From NCBI GenBank assembly GCA_902464175.1, contig CABQHZ010000012.1, positions 1 to 28,564 on the forward strand: a stretch of 28,564 bases of DNA, read 5' to 3'. The notes beneath the pieces were generated by a model that was not told the origin of the DNA, did no database searches, and saw nothing but the letters and a program-made list of their open reading frames with translations. This document shows, piece by piece, positions 23,108-28,564 of the stretch (positions are counted from its first letter, which is position 1; every line of letters begins with the position of its first letter). Made by a program: the position numbers and the translations under genes. Source of the DNA: an uncultured Collinsella sp. (GTDB lineage: Bacteria > Actinomycetota > Coriobacteriia > Coriobacteriales > Coriobacteriaceae).

Positions 23108-23205
23108 TTTGAATGCTGCTTGAGTGCCTCGGAAAGTCCGATGAGCGCTGTGAGGAGCGAGACCAGAGCGGTCAGGAGCTTCACGAAATCAAGCAGATCG
23201 GTCAT
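23080..23205 (-). CDS. Small hydrophobic peptide, candidate type I toxin
   Basis: The 41-residue peptide starts MTDLLDFVKLL, has one leucine-rich membrane segment of about 20 residues (VKLLTALVSLLTALIGLSEAL), and ends in a very basic tail, KQHSKQNKRGRRR. This matches the general form of type I toxins and holin-like small membrane peptides. The frame is open upstream to 23286, but the hydrophobic part begins at this ATG. The start lacks a clear ribosome site and overlaps a two-codon frame (ATGAAATGA), as may suit a tightly restrained product. An unrelated small membrane protein cannot be excluded. Confidence 0.5.
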   Translation of the reverse strand: MTDLLDFVKLLTALVSLLTALIGLSEALKQHSKQNKRGRRR

Positions 23206-23288
23206 TTCATGTCCGCACGGGCGCCTATCCTTACGGCAATGTAGCCGCTTATGTGACCAAGCGGCAGGCAACGGAGAAAGGCCCAACC

Positions 23289-24110
23289 GTGTCAGCTGAA
23301 AAGACGCCGTGTATCTCGGCTATCGATACGACGAACTTTGCGCGCCAGATCGTGCTGGACTTTGAGTTTGCGCCGGTGCCAAAGCAGCGTCAGCGCCGTG
23401 GACTGTGCAATGAGATTATCGAGGCCGGCGCCGTCAAGCTCGATTACCACGGCAACGTTATGGGCGAGTTCTCGCAGTTTGTACAGACGGAATATACCGA
23501 AGGCGTTGCGTTCCCCGTCCGCGAGCTCACAGGGATATCGGCCGTGGGCACCGCGATGGCCGATCCGCTCTACATGGTGATCAAAAGGCTCAGCGATTGG
23601 ATCGGGCGCTACTCCGCCCAGGTGGTCTGTTGGAGCGGGGCGGATCGTCGACAGCTTTTGATCGAGTGCCAAGCAAAGCACATCGATCTTTCCGCATTTC
23701 CTACGGACTGGGCCGACCTGCAGGCGTTTTACACCTCGATCATGGACATGAGCAGCCACGGGTGCGTCTCTTTGAGTGACGCAGCGACGTGGTTTGGCAT
23801 CGAGTTCGACGAGTCGACGGGTCACGCCTACAGCGCCCTAGCCGATGCGCGCGTGACCGCCAAGCTGCTCAAGCAGATGATGGACGGGGACTACCGCGTG
23901 AGCCCGCGCGCCCAGGAGGTCCGTCAACGGTGGGGGATGGGCGAGCGAGCTCAGACGCGCCTTTCCAGCAAGTGCTCCGAGCTGGGCGACCTGCTGCTAA
24001 AGCTGAAGGCGGAGGGGGTAGGCCTTTTGAGAACGCCATTCGGTTTGGCATGGCGGGGCTGTAAGCGCGAGCCCGCCCTGCTGTTTGAATCGAAGCGTCA
24101 ACCAGTATGA
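23289..24110 (+). CDS. DEDD-type 3'-5' exonuclease family protein
   Basis: The preferred start is the GTG at 23289, seven bases after GGAGAAAGG, giving 273 residues. The ATG at 23253 has no ribosome site. The N-terminal 195 residues form an RNase T/ERI-1-type exonuclease fold: Asp24 and Glu26 in IVLDFEFAP, Asp119 in CWSGADRRQL, and TGHAYSALADARVTAKLL with Asp186. The metal-binding acids are in place. In the last motif Tyr181 stands where the general-base His of the H-x4-D pattern is usual, with His179 two residues before it. The C-terminal 75 residues are basic and not recognised. Probable role: RNA or DNA end trimming. Confidence 0.75.
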   Translation: MSAEKTPCISAIDTTNFARQIVLDFEFAPVPKQRQRRGLCNEIIEAGAVKLDYHGNVMGEFSQFVQTEYTEGVAFPVRELTGISAVGTAMADPLYMVIKRLSDWIGRYSAQVVCWSGADRRQLLIECQAKHIDLSAFPTDWADLQAFYTSIMDMSSHGCVSLSDAATWFGIEFDESTGHAYSALADARVTAKLLKQMMDGDYRVSPRAQEVRQRWGMGERAQTRLSSKCSELGDLLLKLKAEGVGLLRTPFGLAWRGCKREPALLFESKRQPV

Positions 24111-24131
24111 CGAGCTGTCTGGTCTGTCTGC

Positions 24132-24555
24132 CTACGCCCCCGCGATCCCGCGCGCTGCACTCAGCAGCTCGTACTCCCTCTCGCTCCACTGGCGCAGCCC
24201 GGCAGCCTCGACGGCGTCGCGGCACAGGTCCAGGAATACCTCGGCTCTCTCGTAGAAGCACTCGCGGGCAAAGGCGCCGGATCCGTCCCGCAACGCACGA
24301 GCCGTCGGCAAAGAGCTTCCAGCCAGACGGCTCGCGAGAGTCGTCTCCAAGCAGCTTGATCTGCAGCACGTGCGGATTGCCGGCAGCGCAGAGCTCTTCC
24401 TCGAGCTTCTGTACCGTGAAGCGCATCTGGTGGGAGAGGCTGCTCTTGACCATGGCCGAGGCGTAGCCATTTGGCTTATCCAGAAGATGCATTTGTTTTG
24501 GCTTGACGATCAGGTTGTGGAAATTGCGCTCGCTGCGCACGGAGAAATTGTCCAT
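24132..24555 (-). pseudogene. Frameshifted gene of unknown function
   Basis: Translation from the ATG at 24555 (AAAGGAG upstream) gives MDNFSVRSERNFHNLIVKPKQ and runs well to LFADGS near 24300. There the frame stays open but turns into Arg/Pro-rich nonsense. A frame offset by one base continues in sensible sequence, ALRDGSGAFARECFYERAEVFLDLC and on to the TAG at 24132-24134. Joined, the protein would be about 140 residues, soluble and mixed in charge. I do not recognise the family. No slippery heptamer was seen at the shift, so a true one-base indel or a sequencing error is more likely than programmed frameshifting. Confidence 0.65.
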
Positions 24556-24656
24556 ACGGACTCCTTTCATCGATGTTGGCAGGGCCACCGTGCCTCTTGG
24601 CCGGTTGGCGTCGGGATCGTGGAGCCAACTCTCTACCCCGACTCTGGATAAAACGC

Positions 24657-24710
24657 GCCCGCTCTTTGCGGGCACGATGGAGTCTATCAGCGAGCGCGGA
24701 CACAAATCAA
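24657..24710 (-). promoter_or_regulatory. Promoter and 5' hairpin of the frameshifted gene
   Basis: Read on the minus strand, TTGATT (24705-24710) and TAGACT (24681-24686) stand 18 bp apart. A GCCCGC/GCGGGC hairpin (24657-24673) followed by GCGTTTTA lies right at the predicted transcript start. It could act as a leader stabiliser or as a weak early terminator. Confidence 0.4.
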
Positions 24711-24772
24711 GCGCGCTTGCGAAATGACGCGCGGATGGCGTTGGTTTCCCAAGTGATTATTCGGCTTTCATC

Positions 24773-24888
24773 CGAAAAAGTGTCGAAATCAGTCGTGTAA
24801 AAGTACGGAAAAGTGTCGAAATCGGCACCTCAAAATTAAGGAAAAGTGTCAAATTCGATAGGCAAATTATCCGGAAAAGTGTAGCTGG
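24773..24888. repeat. Four iteron-like direct repeats at exact 33-bp period
   Basis: Repeats of the form CGGAAAAGTGTCGAAATC begin at 24773, 24806, 24839 and 24872. Each is 33 bp from the next, with 15-bp spacers of unrelated sequence. Repeat 2 is the best copy, repeats 1 and 3 differ by one to three bases, and repeat 4 keeps only the first 11. Thirty-three base pairs is about three helical turns, so all copies face one side of the DNA. They lie 63 bp upstream of the minus-strand promoter at 24681-24710. The rest of 24556-24951 holds no gene. Confidence 0.75.
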
Positions 24889-24893
24889 ATGAC

Positions 24894-24920
24894 AAAACAG
24901 CACTTAGAAGCCGGTGCTGG
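24894..24920 (-). terminator. Weak terminator after the membrane protein gene
   Basis: On the minus strand a 6-bp CAGCAC/GTGCTG stem (24914-24919 with 24898-24903) runs into TTTTG. It lies 32 bases past the stop codon at 24952. Confidence 0.5.
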
Positions 24921-24951
24921 ATGCGGAATCCTGTGGCCGCCTTAACCCCCG

Positions 24952-25935
24952 CTACTCGTCCCCGTCGTTGGGGTCGCCCTTGAGGGTGTTGATGTCCAGG
25001 TGCTGATTGTCGTTCTCTTTTTGCTGCGTTGCCGATTCGGACGCGGTGGGGCCGCGGAACAGCTGGAATCCCTCAAACGCAATGACGCCGAGCAGGGCAA
25101 TGACAATGGCGATAAAGGCAACCTTGACTGCCTGCGGAAATTCCGAAAAACGCAGCGCCTTTTCCTCGGCGTAATAATCGGCGAAGCGCTCTTCGCCCGT
25201 GCTTTTGGTATACGCCGGCGCGGACGCGGCCTCCGGGTCATATTCCGGTGCAGGCGTGGCAGCGTACGGGTCGTTGAGATAATCGCTCGATGCGTTGCCA
25301 TAATCCTCGGTCTCGATGCGATCGGTGCCAGCATAGCCATCGGAATAATCGGAATATGCCGCACCGCCCTCATAGTCCGCGGCGCTCGTGTTCGCGGCAA
25401 AAAGCGGGTTAACTGGAACGTCGAGCGCCGGCATGCCGGTAGAGGTCTCATCCAGATCGGCTGCAGCCCAGGAATCGTAGGCAACCTGATGGGCAACGGG
25501 CTCATCGAGCCTTGTGACCGGAGACTTGCGTGCCGCAGGAACGGGCAACTGCTGGGCGCTGTACATAACGGTGCTGTCGGCCGATTTGCTCCGCGTCGCC
25601 GCAGCGAGAAATGCCGCCGTCTCGGACGGGTCGCTTGCGGGGCGGGGAGTGGGCGTGGGCGCCGAAGTGGGTGCGGGCGTAGACGCGGGCGTCGAAACAG
25701 GCGGCTGCGTAGGAGTCGGCGCAGATGCGGGCTTAGGCGCAAGTGCGGGATTGGGGCTTGACGGGCGAGCCCCACCGCCCATGAGTTCGTCGGCGGTCCA
25801 CGGGCGATCATCCATCACGTCGTCAAGGCTCAGCGAAAACAGGTCGTCTTCACCCTCATCGAACATGCGGTGCACATGTCCACCAATTGCCGGAATCAAT
25901 CCGCGACCGGTGCATGATGCCTTGCTCAGCGCCAT
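24952..25935 (-). CDS. Tail-anchored-type membrane protein with Pro/Ala-rich linker, unknown function
   Basis: The ATG at 25935, after AAAGGGTGG, gives 327 residues. The N-terminal 55 residues are acidic and include FDEGEDDLFSLSLDDVMDDRPWTADELM, a possible protein-interaction segment. Residues about 56-103 are a Pro/Ala/Thr-rich low-complexity linker. A Tyr/Asp/Ala-rich region follows to about 240. One strong membrane helix (VKVAFIAIVIALLGVIAFEGF) lies at about 270-292, followed by a 34-residue hydrophilic tail. There is no signal peptide, so the long N-terminal part is probably cytoplasmic. I recognise no family. The low-complexity linker may vary in length between strains. Confidence 0.75.
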   Translation of the reverse strand: MALSKASCTGRGLIPAIGGHVHRMFDEGEDDLFSLSLDDVMDDRPWTADELMGGGARPSSPNPALAPKPASAPTPTQPPVSTPASTPAPTSAPTPTPRPASDPSETAAFLAAATRSKSADSTVMYSAQQLPVPAARKSPVTRLDEPVAHQVAYDSWAAADLDETSTGMPALDVPVNPLFAANTSAADYEGGAAYSDYSDGYAGTDRIETEDYGNASSDYLNDPYAATPAPEYDPEAASAPAYTKSTGEERFADYYAEEKALRFSEFPQAVKVAFIAIVIALLGVIAFEGFQLFRGPTASESATQQKENDNQHLDINTLKGDPNDGDE

Positions 25936-26058
25936 TCTGTTCCACCCTTTCGAAATGCTAATGACATCGATTATATGGAACTTTCCAAGCGGCTCGGTCT
26001 TGGATTCATGCTTTCCAGAACTCGCGCCCAAAAGGGGAGGGGCAATCCAGGTGAGTGC

Positions 26059-26712
26059 CTACTTGTCGCCTGCTGCCGCCTTGGCCTCATTGAGGTAGCT
26101 ATAGAAGCTGTATTTGGAGATGCCAAAGAACTCGCAGGCGCGCTCGCTCGACTTGGAAATGAGGAAGGCGCCGCGACGGTCGAGGTAGCCAATGGCACGA
26201 ATGCGCTCGTCTTTGGTCATGAGCGCCGCGGGCTTGCCCACAAACTGCTCGCACTCGTGCAGCAGGTCCTCGAGCAGGTCGCCGATGTTCTTGGTAATGG
26301 GCTCGGGCTCGGTGTAGCCCGTGCCGCCGGTGCCGGTAAAGGCGTCGAGCGAACGCTCAAAAGCCTTCATAAGCGTAATGTCAAAGTTGATGCCCAAAAT
26401 GCCGACAGGCTTGCCCTCGTCGTTGCGGATAAAGATCGTCGACGATTTGAGCAGCTTGCCATCGGCGGTTTTGGTGAGGTACGGCTCGCGGTCGTGCACG
26501 TCGGCGGTGCCCTCATGCATGGATTCAAGCACAATATGGCTGGGGCCGTCACCCAGTTTGCGCCCGCTGACGTGGCCGTTTTCGATCACTACGATGGAGC
26601 GGTCCACGTCCTCGGTCTCCAGGTCGTGGACGACGATTTCGCAGTTGGGGCCAAATTGGAGCGCCAGGCCGTGTGCAAGGCGCTTATAAAACTCAATCTG
26701 TGCGGGGGTCAT
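26059..26712 (-). CDS. YheO-like PAS-HTH transcriptional regulator, downstream block
   Basis: This 217-residue regulator has a PAS_6-type domain (residues about 5-125: CEIVVHDLE, HVSGRKLGDGPSHIVLESM, STIFIRNDEGKPVGILGINFDITLM) and a C-terminal helix-turn-helix (ACEFFGISKYSFYSYLNEAK). It shares architecture and several motifs with the regulator at 10552-11208 (IVxHD, VSGRKxG, FIRxDxxxVGxLxxNxD), so the two are paralogues, though clearly diverged. The ATG follows AGGAAGG. It is divergent from ygeX with a 277-bp shared control region, so control of ygeX and the following genes is the natural inference. The ligand may be a purine-breakdown intermediate. Confidence 0.9.
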   Translation of the reverse strand: MTPAQIEFYKRLAHGLALQFGPNCEIVVHDLETEDVDRSIVVIENGHVSGRKLGDGPSHIVLESMHEGTADVHDREPYLTKTADGKLLKSSTIFIRNDEGKPVGILGINFDITLMKAFERSLDAFTGTGGTGYTEPEPITKNIGDLLEDLLHECEQFVGKPAALMTKDERIRAIGYLDRRGAFLISKSSERACEFFGISKYSFYSYLNEAKAAAGDK

Positions 26713-26831
26713 GGGTGCCTTCCTAAAAATTAGTTTGGGCTCACTGTGCCATAAACCCCACTTGTTCGCAAATAACGAAAGCGTCGCTGTGTTATGTGAC
26801 CGTTCGGCGGCGAAAAGGTACCGATTACGGC

Positions 26832-26897
26832 AACAAACAATTTGTTAGGTTTACCAATAAAAAAGTGTGATAGAACAGTGCTAACAAACTTTTTGTT
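26832..26897. promoter_or_regulatory. Two AACAAA-N3-TTTGTT palindromes in the regulator/ygeX control region
   Basis: Perfect 6-bp arms occur at 26832-26837/26841-26846 (centre CAA) and at 26883-26888/26892-26897 (centre CTT), 51 bp apart. TTGTTA in the first copy could serve as a -35 box, with a weak -10 at 26866-26871. The related half-site AACAA/TTGTT occurs in the control region of the other PAS-HTH regulator (11234-11250, and a decayed AACAAA-AAA-TTATTA at 11430-11444). Binding by one or both regulators is inferred. Confidence 0.5.
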
Positions 26898-26989
26898 TGG
26901 CATCCACATAAAAGTTCAGTCGCATGAATGGGAATGGGCTGAAACGCGTATGCGGGGGCCGGCAAGAGAGGACTTAAGGAGTTCACCGT

Positions 26990-28204
26990 ATGGCCGATAA
27001 GATCCAGTGGGCGGGCAACACGATGCCCAAGAGCGATGACAAGCACTTGGGAATCATGAGCCTCGACCACGTGAAGAAGGCCCGCGCCTTCCACCAGTCG
27101 TTCCCCCAGTACACCGTCACTCCGCTTGCCCGCCTGGATGGTCAGGCTGCGCGCCTGGGCCTTTCCAACCTGTGCGTTAAGGACGAGAGCTATCGCTTTG
27201 GCCTCAACGCCTTTAAGGTCCTGGGCGGTTCGTTTGCCATGGCCAACTACATTGCCGACGAGACCGGCAAGGACGTTGCCGAGTGCACCTTCGATTACCT
27301 GACCTCCGATCAGCTTGCCAAGGACTTTGGCCAGGCCACCTTCTTTACTGCCACCGACGGCAACCATGGCCGCGGCGTGGCATGGGCTGCCAACAAGCTG
27401 GGCCAGAAGGCCGTCGTGCACATGCCCAAGGGTTCCACCAAGCCCCGCTTTGATAACATCGCCGCCGAGGGCGCCACGGTGACCATCGAAGAGGTCAACT
27501 ACGACGAGTGCGTGCGCATGGCCGCCGCCGAGGCCGACGCCTGCGAGCGCGGCGTCATCGTTCAGGATACCGCCTGGGAGGGCTACGAGAAGATCCCGTC
27601 CTGGATCATGGAGGGCTACGGCACCATGGCTTCCGAGGCTGCCGAGCAGCTGCGCGAGATGGCCATCAACCGCCCGACGCACGTCTTTGTCCAGGCTGGC
27701 GTGGGCTCGCTCGCCGGCGCCGTGGTGGGCTACTTCACCAACCTGTATCCCGATAACCCGCCCACCTTCGTCGTGGTCGAGTGCGCGCCTGCCGCCTGCC
27801 TGTACAAGGGCGCTGCCGCCGGCGACGGCGATCCGCGCATCGTGGACGGCGACATGCCCTCCATCATGGCCGGCCTGTGCTGCGGCGAGCCCAACATCCT
27901 GGGTTGGGATATCCTGCGCAACCACACCACCGCCTTCGTGTCCTGCCCCGACTGGGTCACCGCTCGCGGCATGCGCACCCTGGGCGCTCCCGAGAAGGGC
28001 GACCCGCGCGTTATCTCCGGCGAGTCCGGCGCCGTGACCACCGGTCTGGTCGAGACCCTTATGCTCGATCCCGAGTACGCCGAGCTCAAGGAGCTCATCG
28101 GCCTGGACAAGACGAGCTCCGTGCTCTGCTTCTCCACGGAAGGCGACACGGACCCCGACCAGTATCGCCGCATTGTTTGGGAAGGCGAATATCCGACCTG
28201 CTAA
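26990..28204 (+). CDS. ygeX: Diaminopropionate ammonia-lyase
   Basis: The 404-residue PLP enzyme converts 2,3-diaminopropionate to pyruvate and two ammonia. The fold-type II signature is visible: Lys76 in SYRFGLNAFKVLGG is the PLP lysine, and TATDGNHGRGVAWAA at about 119-133 is the phosphate-side loop. A C-terminal CFSTEGDTDP segment ends the domain. Length matches the E. coli enzyme (about 398). The ATG follows AAGGAG. In gut bacteria ygeX is part of the gene set linked to anaerobic urate/purine breakdown, where a diaminopropionate-like intermediate is plausible. It is followed by ygeY after a 233-bp gap that holds a long hairpin. Confidence 0.94.
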   Translation: MADKIQWAGNTMPKSDDKHLGIMSLDHVKKARAFHQSFPQYTVTPLARLDGQAARLGLSNLCVKDESYRFGLNAFKVLGGSFAMANYIADETGKDVAECTFDYLTSDQLAKDFGQATFFTATDGNHGRGVAWAANKLGQKAVVHMPKGSTKPRFDNIAAEGATVTIEEVNYDECVRMAAAEADACERGVIVQDTAWEGYEKIPSWIMEGYGTMASEAAEQLREMAINRPTHVFVQAGVGSLAGAVVGYFTNLYPDNPPTFVVVECAPAACLYKGAAAGDGDPRIVDGDMPSIMAGLCCGEPNILGWDILRNHTTAFVSCPDWVTARGMRTLGAPEKGDPRVISGESGAVTTGLVETLMLDPEYAELKELIGLDKTSSVLCFSTEGDTDPDQYRRIVWEGEYPTC

Positions 28205-28279
28205 TCGTTGGGCGGCGCAACGCGCCGCGCCAAATTCCTATTAGACCCCCCTATGTCCTGCAGATGCATGAACCCGGGA

Positions 28280-28397
28280 GGCGGAGCGATACCTATTTGC
28301 TCCGTCGCGAGTTCCGCACGCAAAGGAAAGCACTTAATGTGCTTTCCGTCTTGCGCAGGACTGTCCGAGCAGCGGAGTAAATAGGTATCGCTCCGCC
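28280..28397. repeat. 118-nt hairpin element between ygeX and ygeY
   Basis: Arms 28280-28304 and 28373-28397 pair over 25 positions with one mismatch (arm begins GGCGGAGCGATACCTATTTG). A perfect 9-bp inner hairpin (28325-28333 with 28339-28347, loop TTAAT) and a CGCAA/TTGCG pairing outside it give a long branched stem. A small GC hairpin (28213-28218 with 28222-28227) precedes it. No T-run follows. It may be a MITE-like insertion or an operon-internal stabilising structure. Confidence 0.75.
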
Positions 28398-28437
28398 ACC
28401 TCACAGGTAGATTCCTTCGTTTGAAAGGTTATGAACA

Positions 28438-28564
28438 ATGGCTAAAGAACTCGATTTCGACGCTATCAAGGCTGCGGCTGAGTCTCATCGTGCTGATATG
28501 ACTCGCTTCCTGCGCGCTATGATCTCTCACCCCTCTGAGTCCTGCGAGGAGGGTGAGGTTGTTG
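28438..28564 (+). CDS. ygeY: YgeY family selenium-linked hydrolase, 3' end cut off by the window
   Basis: Forty-two codons are visible, beginning MAKELDFDAIKAAAESHRADMTRFLRAMISHPSESCEEGEVV. This resembles the N-terminus of YgeY, an M20-type metallohydrolase of about 400-440 residues. The metal-binding motifs lie beyond the window, so assignment rests on the N-terminal pattern and on the position after ygeX, which is conserved. GAAAGG precedes the start at 28438. YgeY is thought to act on an amide or carbamoyl intermediate of urate breakdown upstream of YgeX; this is family knowledge, not visible here. Confidence 0.82.
   Translation, partial: MAKELDFDAIKAAAESHRADMTRFLRAMISHPSESCEEGEVV

Noticed and set aside
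24773..24888. CRISPR-like array of 18-bp repeats
   Set aside because: Four degenerate repeats with 15-bp spacers are too short for any CRISPR type, and no cas gene is present.
20936..26058. Prophage or integrative element
   Set aside because: No integrase, transposase, phage structural gene, tRNA target or flanking att repeat was seen. The interval is accessory-like but not shown to be mobile as a unit.

Overview
The window looks like a chromosomal segment from a high-GC, anaerobic gut actinobacterium of the class Coriobacteriia, most likely Collinsella or a close relative. This rests on the protein sequences, the codon bias, the family-rich palindromic intergenic repeats and the presence of an anaerobic purine/urate-type gene set. 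The placement is from memory of these families, not from a search.

Layout. (1) 1-3823: the distal S10 operon and the start of spc, rplB(partial)-rpsS-rplV-rpsC-rplP-rpmC-rpsQ-rplN-rplX, closed by a strong terminator where rplE would normally follow. (2) 3886-4379: a repeat-dense gap. (3) 4380-6209: a Gfo/Idh/MocA dehydrogenase and a DeoR-type repressor, preceded by a helically phased TGCG array and followed by a terminator and three tandem 57-nt palindromes. (4) 6592-9759, minus strand: an RluA-type pseudouridine synthase and a large U32/RlhA-like Fe-S protein. (5) 10060-10437: ridA. (6) 10552-20935: a PAS-HTH (YheO-like) regulator, divergent from an NCS2 purine permease, ssnA, ygfK, a four-cluster ferredoxin and a fused 2Fe-2S/molybdenum hydroxylase. 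(7) 20936-25935: an accessory interval with two arrays of 46-nt palindromes at 62-bp period around an AbiEi-like gene, a candidate type I toxin-antitoxin module, a DEDD-type exonuclease, a frameshifted gene, an iteron-like array and a tail-anchored-type membrane protein. (8) 26059-28564: a second PAS-HTH regulator divergent from ygeX (diaminopropionate ammonia-lyase) and the start of ygeY.

How the genes fit together. The permease would import xanthine or urate. The molybdenum hydroxylase, ferredoxin and YgfK form a redox module, SsnA is an aminohydrolase, and YgeX/YgeY belong to the lower pathway that releases ammonia and pyruvate. ridA fits beside them because YgeX-type lyases make reactive enamines. 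The set matches the gene group linked in gut bacteria to anaerobic purine/uric acid breakdown and to selenium-dependent molybdenum hydroxylases. Here it is split into two divergons, each headed by a regulator of the same family, with about 5 kb of repeat-rich accessory DNA between them.

The least explained features are the period-locked palindrome arrays, the candidate type I toxin-antitoxin pair, the candidate shared operators and the break in the ribosomal operon. No transposase, integrase, tRNA, rRNA or CRISPR array was seen.
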